Notes: generated by a model not told the origin, from the letters alone. Positions 31,339 to 40,839 are shown, counted from the stretch's first letter. The stretch: DNA of 64,000 bases from Acrocarpospora corrugata (GCF_009687845.1 NZ_BLAD01000035.1:1-64000), one strand, 5' to 3'. A program made the numbers and translations.

Positions 31339-33017
31339 CTCAGCGCAATGGCACCGAAAGCCGCAACGGCACGGAAAGCGTGGACGTCCTCGTCGTCGGG
31401 AGCGGGTTCGGCGGCGCGATCGCCGCCTACCACCTGGCGGCGGGCGGCGCCAGCGTCCTGGTCCTGGAACGCGGGCCCTGGCTGGAAGGCGAGGACTTCG
31501 ACCACGACTTCAAGCTCGGGGCGTCCTACACCCGGATCTTCGACTTCGTGGTCGGCGACGGGATGAGCCTGCTCGGCGGCAACTGCGTCGGCGGCGGCAG
31601 CGTGGTGTACTTCGCCGCGATGCCGCGGGCCCCCCGGTTCGTCTTCGACCGGCAGGGCTCGATCGGCCGCCGGATGTGGCCGGGCTCGGTCAGCCGGGAC
31701 GCCCTCAACCCCTGGTACGACCGGGTCGAGGAGTCACTCCCGGTCACCCGCCAGGACTGGAACGACGTCACCTACTCCGGCGGCCTGTTCGCCGCGGCCT
31801 GCGCGCACGCCGGGCGCACCGCCAACCCGGTGCCGGTGGCCATCGACACCGGCAAGTGCACCAACTGCAACTGGATGATGGCGGGCTGCAAATTCGACGC
31901 GAAGAGGTCGTTGCTTTTCAACTACCTGCCCGCCGCGCTCGCCCACGGCGCGCAAATCCGGCCGATGCACGAGGTGCAGAAGCTGACCCGCAACGCCGAC
32001 GGCGGCTACCGGGTGCACTACAACATCATCGACGACTCGGACTACCGGATCACCGCCGGCAGCGGCTCCATCGACGCCAAGATCATCATCCTGGCGGCCG
32101 GGGCCGGGGCGACGCCGGTGATCCTGCAGCGGTCCGAGCCGGAGCTCGGCACGATGCCGCACGCGGTCGGGCGGTACTTCTCCGGCAACGGGGAGCGGCT
32201 GAACACCGCGATCCTGGACGAGGACCGGGTGCGCGACCTGCTCGGGCTGGCCAAGTCCGACGGCGTGCCGTACGCGGCGTCCCAGGTCGGGAAGGGTCCG
32301 TGCGTGGCCAGCTGGGACCGGCTGGACGGCGCGCGGCCCGAATACACCCGGTACTCGCTGGAGCAGCTCTACTTCCCGCCCGGGTTCGGCACCATCCTGG
32401 CGCAGGTGCCGGACGCGACCGGGCCGAGCTGGTTCGGGGCCGAGAAGAAGGAGATCGTCCGGCGCTGGCAGTCCTGGCTGACCATCTTCGCGATGACCGA
32501 GGACGACAACGAGGGCGTCTTCGGGCCGCCGCCGGCCACCGGGAACGCGATGCGGATCTCCCAGCAGATGCTGGGCCGGGGCCCGATCCGGTACGACCCG
32601 ACCCCCAACACCCTGCGCGGCTGGGCGATGGCCGACGCCGACGTGAAGGACATCATGGAGCGGGACGGCCTGTCCCGGGTGATGCCGTGGACCAACGACG
32701 TGGTCGGCGCGTACACCGTGCATCCGCTGGCGTCCTGCCGGATCGGCGACGACCCGGCCACCTCGGCCCTGGACGACCGGCACGAGCTGCGCGGGCATCC
32801 GGGCATCTTCGTCACCGACGGATCTGCGGTGCCGGGCGCGCTGACCGTCAACCCGGCGCTCACCATCGCCGCGCTGGCCGAGCGGGCCATGCCCGGCATC
32901 GTCGCGGCGGCCCGGGCCCGCGGCGTGAACGTGACCTACGGCGCGCCCGCGCCGGACGGCGCGACCTCGGCCAGGAACGCGGTCCTGCCGCTGGTGCCCT
33001 CGCTCGTCCGCGACTGA
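31335..33017 (+). CDS. GMC-family FAD oxidoreductase (E9-like)
   Basis: 560 residues. FAD-binding VVGSGFGGAIAAYHLA (about 20-35), VLERGPWLEGED, a Cys-rich loop GKCTNCNWMMAGCKFDAK (about 174-191) and the C-terminal signature VTDGSAVPGALTVNPALTIAALAE are typical of GMC oxidoreductases; HPLASC and VNPALTI carry the usual active-site His and Asn. Nine-membered enediyne clusters have an oxidoreductase (SgcE9) assumed to act on the core. Coupled to the small protein before it. The substrate is unknown. Confidence 0.85.
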   Translation: MTQRNGTESRNGTESVDVLVVGSGFGGAIAAYHLAAGGASVLVLERGPWLEGEDFDHDFKLGASYTRIFDFVVGDGMSLLGGNCVGGGSVVYFAAMPRAPRFVFDRQGSIGRRMWPGSVSRDALNPWYDRVEESLPVTRQDWNDVTYSGGLFAAACAHAGRTANPVPVAIDTGKCTNCNWMMAGCKFDAKRSLLFNYLPAALAHGAQIRPMHEVQKLTRNADGGYRVHYNIIDDSDYRITAGSGSIDAKIIILAAGAGATPVILQRSEPELGTMPHAVGRYFSGNGERLNTAILDEDRVRDLLGLAKSDGVPYAASQVGKGPCVASWDRLDGARPEYTRYSLEQLYFPPGFGTILAQVPDATGPSWFGAEKKEIVRRWQSWLTIFAMTEDDNEGVFGPPPATGNAMRISQQMLGRGPIRYDPTPNTLRGWAMADADVKDIMERDGLSRVMPWTNDVVGAYTVHPLASCRIGDDPATSALDDRHELRGHPGIFVTDGSAVPGALTVNPALTIAALAERAMPGIVAAARARGVNVTYGAPAPDGATSARNAVLPLVPSLVRD

Positions 33018-33047
33018 GCGCGACCGAGTGGCGACCGACCGGGGGCA

Positions 33048-33063
33048 GCAACCACAGAGATGC
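33048..33063. promoter_or_regulatory. Degenerate cluster motif (site E)
   Basis: GCAA-CCACAGAG-ATGC keeps the right arm and the spacing, with one mismatch in the left arm. It lies 57 bases before the SgcJ-like gene, in the 103-base gap after the GMC gene. Weak evidence alone; listed because spacing and orientation match the better sites. Confidence 0.3.
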
Positions 33064-33120
33064 AGCCCCCGGTCACGGATGGCAACGTCAGAGAGACAAC
33101 CCCACCGAAAGGCAAAAGCA

Positions 33121-33513
33121 ATGACTACTGCCCCATCCCGCGGTGCGGAACAGGCCCCCGGCCGGATCGTCGCCGCGTGGGCGAAGAACGACGGCGACGC
33201 CTTCGCCGCGGCCTGCACCGAGGACGCGTCGCTGATCCTGCCGGGCGTCTACCTGAAGAGCCGGGCCGAGATCCGCGACTTCATGACCGCCGCGTACGCC
33301 GGCCCGTTCAAGGGGACCCGGGTGCACGGCGACCCGCTCAGCATGCGCTACCTCAGCGACGACGTCGCCGTCATCGTCACCCAGGGCGGCGTGCTGCACC
33401 CCGGCGACGAGAAGGTCACCCCCGAGCGGGAGATCCGGGCGACCTGGGTGCTGACCAGGAAAGACGACGGCTGGCTGATCGCCGCCTACCAGAACACCCC
33501 CACCGCGGCCTGA
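33121..33513 (+). CDS. SgcJ/EcaC-family SnoaL-fold protein
   Basis: 130 residues of the NTF2-like SnoaL fold: RIVAAWAKNDGDAFAAACTEDASLILPGVYLKSRAEIRDFMTAAY... and a closing WVLTRKDDGWLIAAYQNTP. The family is named after SgcJ of the C-1027 cluster, where it is proposed to help cyclise the polyene to the enediyne core. The fold forms a cone-shaped pocket. It lies between the GMC gene and a P450 in the operon that starts at 30772, which supports a core-forming role. Confidence 0.85.
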   Translation: MTTAPSRGAEQAPGRIVAAWAKNDGDAFAAACTEDASLILPGVYLKSRAEIRDFMTAAYAGPFKGTRVHGDPLSMRYLSDDVAVIVTQGGVLHPGDEKVTPEREIRATWVLTRKDDGWLIAAYQNTPTAA

Positions 33514-33533
33514 CCAAGGTTCTGGAGATCACT

Positions 33534-34775
33534 ATGCAGGAGAACAAGTGCCCCGTCGCCCTCGACCCGACCGGCCGTGACTTCCACGGCGAGGCGGCCC
33601 GGCTGCGCGCCGAAGGTCCGGCGACCCAGGTCGAGCTGCCCGGCGGCGTGGTGGTGTGGGACGTCAACAGCTACGCGGTGGCCAAGAAGCTGCTGGCCGA
33701 CCCGCGGGTGACCAAGAGCGCCCGCTCCCACTGGCCGGCCTTCTACACCGGGCAGATCCCGCAGGACTGGGAGCTGATCAGCTGGGTGGCCATGGACAAC
33801 ATGGTCACCGCGTACGGCAAGAACCACCAGCGCCTGCGGAAGCTGGTCTCCAAGGCGTTCACGCCGCGCCGTTCCGAGGCGATCAGGCCCAGGATCGAGG
33901 AACTGGTCGACGAGCTGATCGACGGCCTGGCCGCCGCCGCCCCCGGCGAGGTCGTGGACCTGCGCGAACGCTTCGCGTACCCGCTGCCGGCCCGGCTGGT
34001 GGCGGACCTGATCGGCCTGCCGGAGGCGGCCCGCCGCAAGGCCAACGAGGTCATCGACATGATGGTGAACACCACCGTCACGCCGGAGGAGGCGCAGGCC
34101 ACCCTGATGGGCTGGCGGCTGGCGATGGAGGACCTGATCGCCGCCAAGCGGGCCGAGCCCGGCGAGGACATGACCAGCGACCTGATCGCGGCCCAGGAGG
34201 AGGACGGCTCCCGCCTCAACGACGGCGAGCTGGCCGACACCATCTTCGCCATCCTCGGCGCGGGCTCGGAGACCACGATCAACTTCATGGACAACGCGGT
34301 CACCCTCCTGCTCACCCACCCGGAGCAGCGCGCGCTGCTCACCTCGGGCCAGGTCGGCTGGAACGACCTGATCGAGGAGGTCCTGCGGGTCGAGTCGCCC
34401 CTCGGCCACCTGCCGCTCCGGTACGCGGTCGAGGACATCGACCTGGACGGCGTGGTGATCCCGAAGGGCGACCCGATCCTGATCAACTACAGCGGCGCCG
34501 GCCGCGACCCGGCCCTGCACGGCGACTCGGCCGAGGTGTTCGACCTCACCCGCGAGAACAAGGAACACATCTCCTTCGGGTACGGCGTGCACTACTGCCT
34601 CGGCGCCACGCTGGCCCGGATGCTGGCCACCGTCGGACTGACCCGGCTGTGGGAACGCTTCCCCGACATGACCCTCGCGGTCGAGCCGGACGACCTCCAG
34701 CCGCTGCCGACCTTCATCATGAACGGCCACCGTTCGCTGCCGGTCCGGCTGACCCGCGTGCCCGCCACGGTCTAG
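33534..34775 (+). CDS. Cytochrome P450 (bacterial CYP105/107-like)
   Basis: 413 residues. Oxygen-binding motif AILGAGSETTINFM (about 240-253), ExxR in EEVLRVESP and haem-binding FGYGVHYCLGATLAR (about 344-358) are complete. The sequence style (MDNMVTAYGKNHQRLRKLVSKAFTPRRSE) is that of soluble actinomycete tailoring P450s, unlike the E7-type P450 at 26976. It probably hydroxylates or epoxidises the core or an attached group. It starts 20 bases after the SgcJ-like gene and is followed by a class D monooxygenase after 10 bases. Confidence 0.9.
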   Translation: MQENKCPVALDPTGRDFHGEAARLRAEGPATQVELPGGVVVWDVNSYAVAKKLLADPRVTKSARSHWPAFYTGQIPQDWELISWVAMDNMVTAYGKNHQRLRKLVSKAFTPRRSEAIRPRIEELVDELIDGLAAAAPGEVVDLRERFAYPLPARLVADLIGLPEAARRKANEVIDMMVNTTVTPEEAQATLMGWRLAMEDLIAAKRAEPGEDMTSDLIAAQEEDGSRLNDGELADTIFAILGAGSETTINFMDNAVTLLLTHPEQRALLTSGQVGWNDLIEEVLRVESPLGHLPLRYAVEDIDLDGVVIPKGDPILINYSGAGRDPALHGDSAEVFDLTRENKEHISFGYGVHYCLGATLARMLATVGLTRLWERFPDMTLAVEPDDLQPLPTFIMNGHRSLPVRLTRVPATV

Positions 34776-34785
34776 GGAGTTCAAC

Positions 34786-35970
34786 TTGCATACAACGGAG
34801 ATACCGCAGCGCGCGGAGATGCTCCGCCGGGCCACCGACCTGGTCCCGCTGATCAGGGACCGCGCGCCCGCCGCCGAGGCGGGCCGCCGGATGGACGACC
34901 AGGTGGTCGACGCGCTGACCGAGACCGGCATCCTGCGGATGCGGGTCCCGGTCAGGTACGGCGGCTTCGAGTCCGACACCCGGAGCCTGGTCGACGTCGG
35001 CATCCAGCTCGGCCGGGGCGACGGCGCGGTCGGGTTCACCGTCGCGCTCTGGTGGATCACCTCCTGGATCGTCAGCCTGTTCCCCGACCCGGTCCAGGAC
35101 GAGGTCTGGGGCAACGACCCGGACGTCCGGGTCTGCGGCACCCTGGCCCCGACCGGGATGGCCACCGCGGTGGACGGCGGCATCCTGGTCAACGGCCGGT
35201 GGGCGTTCAACAGCGGCGCCGCGCACAGCCAGTGGAAGATGCTGTCGGCGGTCCTGACCACCCCCGACGGCGGCGGCGAGCCGATTATGGCGCTGGTCCC
35301 GATCGGCGAGATCCAGGTCCTGGACGACTGGCATGTGTCCGGGCTACGCGCCACCGGCAGCGTCACGATGGTGGCCGAGAACCTGTTCATCCCGCAGGAC
35401 CGGGTGATCGCCATCGCGCCGCTGATGATGCAGCAGTACGCGTCCAAGATCAACAAGGACCGGCCGATCTACCGGTGCCCGATGATCCCGGCCGCGTCCG
35501 CCTCCACCATCGGCAAGGTGGCCGGCCTGATGATGAACGCCCGCGAGGCGTTCTTCGCCCGGGTGCCCGGCCGGGGCATCACCTACTCCGGGTACACCGA
35601 CCAGCGCGAGGCCCCGATCACCCACCACCAGGTGGCGGCGGCCAACCTCAAGATCGACGAGGCCGAGTTCCACGCGTACCGGCTGGCCGAGCTGGTCGAC
35701 GCCAAGTGCGCGACCGGCGACAGCTGGTCGGTGACCGAGCGGGCGCTGGCCCGGGTCGCGATGGGCCGGGCCTGCCGGCTGGCCCATGACGCGATCGGCA
35801 TCTACAACACGGCGAGCGGCGGCTCCTCCATCTTCGAGTCGGTCCCGATGCAGCGGATCGTCCGGGACATGGAGGCGATCAACCTGCACGCCCTCAACCA
35901 CCCGAACACCAACATGGAGCTGTACGGCCGGGTGCTCTGCGGCCTGGAACCGGACAGCCCGTATCTGTAG
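34786..35970 (+). CDS. Class D (acyl-CoA-dehydrogenase-fold) flavin monooxygenase, copy 1
   Basis: 394 residues from a TTG start six bases after agggag. It has the HpaB/HsaA/ActVA-ORF5 type of acyl-CoA dehydrogenase fold: LTETGILRMRVPVRYGGFES, GDGAVGFTVALWWITSW, INGRW-like NGRWAFNSGAAHSQW, and a C-terminal TASGGSSIFESVPMQRIVRDMEAINLHAL. These enzymes use reduced flavin from a separate reductase to hydroxylate aromatic or activated rings; the E6-type reductase at 26482 would serve. It is a close paralogue of the 42388 gene. Last gene of the operon. Confidence 0.85.
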   Translation: MHTTEIPQRAEMLRRATDLVPLIRDRAPAAEAGRRMDDQVVDALTETGILRMRVPVRYGGFESDTRSLVDVGIQLGRGDGAVGFTVALWWITSWIVSLFPDPVQDEVWGNDPDVRVCGTLAPTGMATAVDGGILVNGRWAFNSGAAHSQWKMLSAVLTTPDGGGEPIMALVPIGEIQVLDDWHVSGLRATGSVTMVAENLFIPQDRVIAIAPLMMQQYASKINKDRPIYRCPMIPAASASTIGKVAGLMMNAREAFFARVPGRGITYSGYTDQREAPITHHQVAAANLKIDEAEFHAYRLAELVDAKCATGDSWSVTERALARVAMGRACRLAHDAIGIYNTASGGSSIFESVPMQRIVRDMEAINLHALNHPNTNMELYGRVLCGLEPDSPYL

Positions 35971-35977
35971 GGATGCG

Positions 35978-36040
35978 ATCCCCGGAACGACGAGAGTCCA
36001 GGCCCGCCGGAGCGGGGCTGGACTCTCGCCGTTCGGGGAT
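35978..36040. terminator. Large bidirectional terminator hairpin
   Basis: A long inverted repeat lies between convergent genes: left arm ATCCCCGGAACGACGAGAGTCC from 35978 (given here in part) and right arm GGACTCTCGCCGTTCGGGGAT ending at 36040, with two mismatched positions and a GC-rich loop. A variant of the cluster motif (GTAT-CTGTAGGG-ATGC, 35961-35976) overlaps the preceding stop codon. Confidence 0.8.
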
Positions 36041-36058
36041 TACCAGGCGTGGCTTCGG

Positions 36059-37843
36059 TCAGCTGTAGGCCCGCGCTTGCAGGGCGAACAGCTCGGAGTA
36101 GAGGCCGCCGGCGGCGGCCAGGTCGGCGTGCGCGCCGGTCTCGACGATCCGGCCGTCCTGGACCACGATGATCAGGTCGGCCATCCGGACGGTGGAGAAG
36201 CGATGCGAGACGAACAGGGTGATCGCGCCGGTGGCGGCGCTGACCCGGCCGGCCTGCTCGGCGTACTGCTCGAACAGGGCGTGCTCGGCCTGCGGGTCGA
36301 GCGCGGAGGTGGGTTCGTCGAGCACCAGCAGCAGTGGCGCGGAGCGCATCAGCGCCCGGCCGAGCGCCAGTTTCTGCCACTGGCCGCCGGACAGTTCGGC
36401 GCCGTCGGCGTAGGTCTTGCCGAGCTGGGTGTCCAGGCCGTGCTCCAGCTGGCCGAGCACGTCGCCGGCCTGGGCGCGGGCCAGCGCGGCCCGGATCCCG
36501 TCCTGGTCGGCCAGCCGGGGCAGGTCGCCGACGCCGACGGTCTCGCCGGCCGGGAACTCGTACCGGATGAAGTCCTGGAAACCGGCGGCGATCCGCTCGC
36601 GCCAGTCGTCGATCGCGATCCGGCTCAGGTCGACGCCGTCGATGAGGACCTGGCCGCGGGTCGGGCGGTAGAACCCGCACAGCAGTTTGACCAGGGTGGT
36701 CTTGCCGGCGCCGTTCTCGCCGACGATGGCGACCGTGCCGCCGGCGGGCAGCCGGAGATTCACCTCACCCAGCACCGCGGTCGCGGTGCCGGGGTAGGTG
36801 AACGACACGTCCCGCAGAGTGATCCCGTCGCGCAGCCGGTCGGGCGGCGACTGGTCGGGCGAACCTGGGCCCGTCGTGGTGACGACCCTGGCCAGGTCGG
36901 CCAGCCTGCGGTACGCGGCGGCCATGCGCTGCAGGTCCTGCAGTAGTGTGACGGCGGTGGTGACCTGCTGGTTCACCTGTGCCGCGAGCGCGATGACGAG
37001 GACCACGTCGCTCACGCCCCGCCGCCCGGTGATCGCGTCGCGGACCACCAGGAGGACCGCGCCGACATACGCCAGCGCGAAGATTATCTGACCCGCCGCG
37101 CGCACCCAGGTCGCGGCCAGGTGCGCGCGGACCAGGCCGCGCGTCGCGGCCGCCCAGATCGAGCGGTGCCGCCCGCGCAGCTCGTCGGCCAGCCGGAACA
37201 CCCGCAGCTCGCCCGCCAGCCTGGCCGAGGTGGTCAGGTGGAACAGGTTGAGCGCGACCCGGGTGGGCTCGGCGGTGGCGGTCCTGGCCCGGTCGCTGAT
37301 CCGCTCGGCGATCCGGCCGGTCAGCAGCGGCGGCAGCGCCGCCAGCGGGAGCAGCAGCAGCCACGGGTTGACCCGGGCCAGCAGCACGGCGGTCAGCGCG
37401 ACGGCCAGCGCCAGGCCGATGCTGTTGAGCAGGGCCTCCAGGCCGACCCGGAACTGGCGGGCCTCCTGCTGGAGCACGGTGAGGGAGTCGGCGTGCTCGG
37501 GCCGCTCGTGGTGCTCGATCCCGGCCGAGCCGTTGGACAGGGTGATGAGCCGCTCGGCGAAGTCGAGTTCGGCCAGCTCGGAGAGTTCGAAGTAGGCCAG
37601 GTGGGCGAAGTGCCCGAAGGTCAGGACGGCCACGGCGAGCGCCGCCACGACCACCCCGGCCACGGCCGCGCCGCCGGTGTCGCCCGCCACCACCGCGCCG
37701 GTCATCCAGGCCAGGGCGGCGGCCAGGGCGGGCGCGGCCACCGCGCCGGACACCATCAGCACCACCGAGACGATCGTCTTGCGGCGGTCCATCCGCCAGG
37801 CGGTCGAGATCATCTGGACCGCGCCGGAGAGCAGGTCCCTCAT
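36059..37843 (-). CDS. ABC exporter half-transporter, subunit 2 (second copy)
   Basis: 594 residues from ATG 37843, coupled by ATGA to the upstream gene. A membrane domain is followed by an ATPase with Walker A GENGAGKTT, signature LSGGQWQKLALGRAL, Walker B LLVLDEPTSALD and switch SHRFS. It is very like the 8988-10766 protein throughout, including the loops HLAYFELSELAELDF and GSAGIEHHERPEHADSLTVLQQE, so the pair was duplicated. Reads against the enediyne oxidation operon. Probably one half of a second drug exporter. Confidence 0.9.
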   Translation of the reverse strand: MRDLLSGAVQMISTAWRMDRRKTIVSVVLMVSGAVAAPALAAALAWMTGAVVAGDTGGAAVAGVVVAALAVAVLTFGHFAHLAYFELSELAELDFAERLITLSNGSAGIEHHERPEHADSLTVLQQEARQFRVGLEALLNSIGLALAVALTAVLLARVNPWLLLLPLAALPPLLTGRIAERISDRARTATAEPTRVALNLFHLTTSARLAGELRVFRLADELRGRHRSIWAAATRGLVRAHLAATWVRAAGQIIFALAYVGAVLLVVRDAITGRRGVSDVVLVIALAAQVNQQVTTAVTLLQDLQRMAAAYRRLADLARVVTTTGPGSPDQSPPDRLRDGITLRDVSFTYPGTATAVLGEVNLRLPAGGTVAIVGENGAGKTTLVKLLCGFYRPTRGQVLIDGVDLSRIAIDDWRERIAAGFQDFIRYEFPAGETVGVGDLPRLADQDGIRAALARAQAGDVLGQLEHGLDTQLGKTYADGAELSGGQWQKLALGRALMRSAPLLLVLDEPTSALDPQAEHALFEQYAEQAGRVSAATGAITLFVSHRFSTVRMADLIIVVQDGRIVETGAHADLAAAGGLYSELFALQARAYS

Positions 37844-39702
37844 GCCGGGACCTCGCTGGTGAACCGGTCGGCCTGGAGCCGGAACAGGGTGGCGTAGCGG
37901 CCCTCCAGGGCCAGCAGATGCTCGTGGGCGCCCTGTTCGATGATCCGGCCGTGTTCCAGGACGACGATCAGCTCGGCCTGGCGGACGGTGGAGAAGCGGT
38001 GCGAGATCAGCAAGGTGGTGGCGCCCTGGGTGAGGGCGGCGAAGGTCTCGAAGAACTGGGCCTCGGCGCGGACGTCGAGGCTGGCGGTGGGTTCGTCCAG
38101 GACCACGATGGGGGAGCCGTGGCGGAGCGCGAACAGCGCCCGGGCCAGCGCGACCCGCTGCCACTGGCCGCCGGAGAGTTCGGCGCCGCCGGTCAGGTGC
38201 CGCGCCAGCGGGGTGTCCAGGCCGAGGGGGAGCGCGTCCAGGGTCTCGGTGAGGCCGACCGCGTCGGCGGCGGCCCGGATGCCGGCCCGGTCGTCCATGG
38301 CGGCGACCGCGCCGAAGGCGATGTTGTCGGCGGCCGGGGCCTCGTACTTCGCGAACTCCTGGAAGATCACGCCCAGCTTGGCGCGCCAGACCTCGATCGG
38401 GTAGCTGGCGATGTCCACACCGTCGGCGCGGATGGCGCCCGAGGTCGGCTCGTACAGGCGGGCCAGGAGTTTGACCAGGGTCGTCTTGCCCGCGCCGTTG
38501 AGGCCGACGATCGCGGTGCAGCGGCCGATCGGGAAGGTCAGGTTGAGGTTCTCGAAGATCGGGCGGCTCTGGCCCGGGTAGGCGAAGGTGACGTCGTCGA
38601 ACTGGATCGTCCAGACCGGGTCGGGGATGCGGGACGGGAGCCAGGGCCTGATCGCCCCGCCCGGCGACGGCGCCGACGGCGTCTCGACGTGGCGGGCGAA
38701 GCGCAGCACCCGGTCGTAGGCCTCCATGCCGACGGCCGTCTGCAGGTCGGCCTCCGGGTAGTACTCCGACAGGCGGAGCGCGCCCAGGCAGGCCTGCATC
38801 ACCAGGACGAACTGGGTGAGGGTGAGGGTTCCGGCCGCGCCGGCCGCGCCGAAGACGGCGGCCATCACCGCCAGCGTCCAGAGCGCGAACCCGACGAACG
38901 GCCACAGGTAGACGCGGCGGCGTTCCGCCCACATCGGCTTCAGCCAGGTCAGGTAGGAGTCCCGCAGCCGGTCCCGCAGATGGCCGGTCAGGCCGAAGAC
39001 GCGGATCTCCTTGCCGGCGGCGGGCTGGGTGGCCAGGTCGCGGAAGTAGTCGCCCTTGCGTTCGGCCGGGCCGAGGGCGAACCGGACCTTGACGTACTTG
39101 CGCAGGCCGCCGCGCTGGCCGTACCGGAAGAGCAGCACCGCGACGGTGAGGCCGGCGGCGGCGAGCCAGGAGAACATCAGGCCCACCACGACCGCGTAGC
39201 CGGTCAGCTGGGTGTAGCGGGCCAGCAGCGCGAGCAGCCCCGCGCACGCCTGGCCGGGGCTCTGCACGCCGAACTCCAGCTCCCGGGCGGCCGTGCGGAG
39301 CGCGTCCACCGCCTCCTGGTCCTCCAGCGGCGCGATGCCCTGGCTGCGCAGCGCGGCGCCCATCAGCTCGTCGTAGACCTGGCCGTCGATCCGCCGGGCC
39401 AGCAGCTCGCCCAGCGTCGACTGGAGCGGCGCGAAGATCTGCTGCCCCACGAACGCCGCCGCGGCCACCACGAAGACTGCCACGAGCGAGTCCCAGGCGG
39501 CCGAGTCCAGCCCGTCCCGTACGGCCGAGGGCACCCGCCCCAGCACCACGCTGGTGGCCGCCACGAAGACCACGGGCAGCACGCCCAGCACCAGATTGAC
39601 CAGCACCAGCAGGAGCACCAGCCCGCGTCCGCCACGGGGCGCCTGCCGGGCGATCAGCCACCGGGCGGCCACCAGTTCGCGCGGCTTGGACAGGGCTCGC
39701 AT
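37840..39702 (-). CDS. ABC exporter half-transporter, subunit 1 (second copy)
   Basis: 620 residues from ATG 39702 (aggaggtgg upstream). About six membrane spans, then Walker A GLNGAGKTT, signature LSGGQWQRVALARAL, Walker B IVVLDEPTAS and LISHRFS. Long identical blocks are shared with the 7114 protein, for example ARELEFGVQSPGQACAG, LLFRYGQRGGLRKY and MWAERRRVYLWPFV. It forms a heterodimer with the next gene. The promoter faces that of the sigma factor gene at 39860 in a 157-base gap, so the two may share control. Confidence 0.9.
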   Translation of the reverse strand: MRALSKPRELVAARWLIARQAPRGGRGLVLLLVLVNLVLGVLPVVFVAATSVVLGRVPSAVRDGLDSAAWDSLVAVFVVAAAAFVGQQIFAPLQSTLGELLARRIDGQVYDELMGAALRSQGIAPLEDQEAVDALRTAARELEFGVQSPGQACAGLLALLARYTQLTGYAVVVGLMFSWLAAAGLTVAVLLFRYGQRGGLRKYVKVRFALGPAERKGDYFRDLATQPAAGKEIRVFGLTGHLRDRLRDSYLTWLKPMWAERRRVYLWPFVGFALWTLAVMAAVFGAAGAAGTLTLTQFVLVMQACLGALRLSEYYPEADLQTAVGMEAYDRVLRFARHVETPSAPSPGGAIRPWLPSRIPDPVWTIQFDDVTFAYPGQSRPIFENLNLTFPIGRCTAIVGLNGAGKTTLVKLLARLYEPTSGAIRADGVDIASYPIEVWRAKLGVIFQEFAKYEAPAADNIAFGAVAAMDDRAGIRAAADAVGLTETLDALPLGLDTPLARHLTGGAELSGGQWQRVALARALFALRHGSPIVVLDEPTASLDVRAEAQFFETFAALTQGATTLLISHRFSTVRQAELIVVLEHGRIIEQGAHEHLLALEGRYATLFRLQADRFTSEVPA

Positions 39703-39859
39703 GCCACCTCCTGGGACTGCTGCAACGGACTTCACAAGTACAGACCAGACGTGCGTCCAAAACTCATCGGCTCCGCGCAAAGATCAGGTAGGGACAAGCA
39801 CGGGCCGGATGATTACGGTGGGATCTGACAGTCTTGGCGGCCGGAGCAGGGAGTGTCGG

Positions 39860-40834
39860 ATGGCAGATCGCGAGGGTGACTTCACCCGCCTGGCCGATCC
39901 GTTCCGGCGCGAGCTGCTGGCGCACTGTTACGGCATCCTCGGCTCGGTGGACGAGGCGGAGGACCTGGTCCAGGAGACCTACCTGCGGGCGTGGCGGTCC
40001 TACGAGCAGTTCGAGGGGCGCTCGTCGATCCGTACCTGGCTGTACCGGATCGCCACCAACGCCTGCCTGACCGCGGTCGAGCAGCGGAACCGGCGGCCGA
40101 TGCCCACCGGGCTCGGCGGCCCCTGCGAGGACCCGGAGCGGCTGCCCCCGGCGCAGCCGGAGATCCCCTGGCTGCAACCGCTGCCGGACGCGCTGCTGCG
40201 GCCCGAGTACGTGGACCCCGCCGCGATCGTCCACTCCCGCCAGACGGTACGGCTGGCCATGGCCGCCGCGCTCCAGCACCTGCCGCCCCGGCAGCGGGCG
40301 GTGCTGCTGCTGCGCGACGTCTTCGAGTGGCGGGCCAACGAGGTGGCCGAGCTGCTGAACACCACCACGGCCGCGGTCAATAGCATGCTGCAGCGGGCCA
40401 GGGCCCAGCTGGGCGAGGTCTCGGCCGACGACGACTACACCGAGCCGGCCCGGCGGGACCAGCGCGAGCTGCTGGACCGGTGGGCGGCCGCGATGGAGAC
40501 GGCCGACGTGGCCGCGCTGATGCGGCTGCTGGAGGAGGACGCGGTCTGGGAGATGCCGCCGTTCGCGGCCTGGTTCAGCGGGCGCGCGGCGATCGGGCGG
40601 CTGATCGCCTCCCAGTGCCCGGCCGGGCCGGGTGACACCCTGATGGTCCCGACCCGGGCCAACGGGCAGCCCGCCTTCGCCTTCTACCTGCGTCAGGACG
40701 CGCGGGTGCACCGCGCCTACTCGATGCACGTGCTGAGCCTGAAGGGCGGCTACGTGCACCGGGTCTCGGTGTTCTTCTCGCCGGAGCTGTTCGGCTCGTT
40801 CGGCCTGCCCATGGAGTACGCCGCCGCCGGATAG
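39860..40834 (+). CDS. ECF sigma factor with SnoaL-like C-terminal domain
   Basis: 324 residues. Region 2 (about 8-75: LLAHCYGILGSVDEAEDLVQETYLRAWRSYEQFEGRSSIRTWLYRIATNACL) and region 4 (about 130-185: LPPRQRAVLLLRDVFEWRANEVAELLNTT) are clear. The C-terminal 130 residues form a SnoaL-like domain, as in SigG-type (TIGR02960) ECF factors, which lack a classical anti-sigma factor and use this domain for control. Start chosen at the ATG after agcagggag. Its place among cluster genes makes it a candidate regulator of the cluster; its promoters are unknown. Confidence 0.88.
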   Translation: MADREGDFTRLADPFRRELLAHCYGILGSVDEAEDLVQETYLRAWRSYEQFEGRSSIRTWLYRIATNACLTAVEQRNRRPMPTGLGGPCEDPERLPPAQPEIPWLQPLPDALLRPEYVDPAAIVHSRQTVRLAMAAALQHLPPRQRAVLLLRDVFEWRANEVAELLNTTTAAVNSMLQRARAQLGEVSADDDYTEPARRDQRELLDRWAAAMETADVAALMRLLEEDAVWEMPPFAAWFSGRAAIGRLIASQCPAGPGDTLMVPTRANGQPAFAFYLRQDARVHRAYSMHVLSLKGGYVHRVSVFFSPELFGSFGLPMEYAAAG

Positions 40835-40839
40835 ACGCG

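Noticed and set aside
35961-35976. GTAT-CTGTAGGG-ATGC as a full member of the cluster motif
   Set aside because: It overlaps a stop codon and the terminator arm and is followed by no plus-strand gene, so chance is likely; kept only as a weak relative.
36059-39760. Single 1233-codon frame spanning both exporter genes on the minus strand
   Set aside because: Only its last 594 codons match a protein; the first part is an out-of-frame reading of the neighbouring ABC gene.
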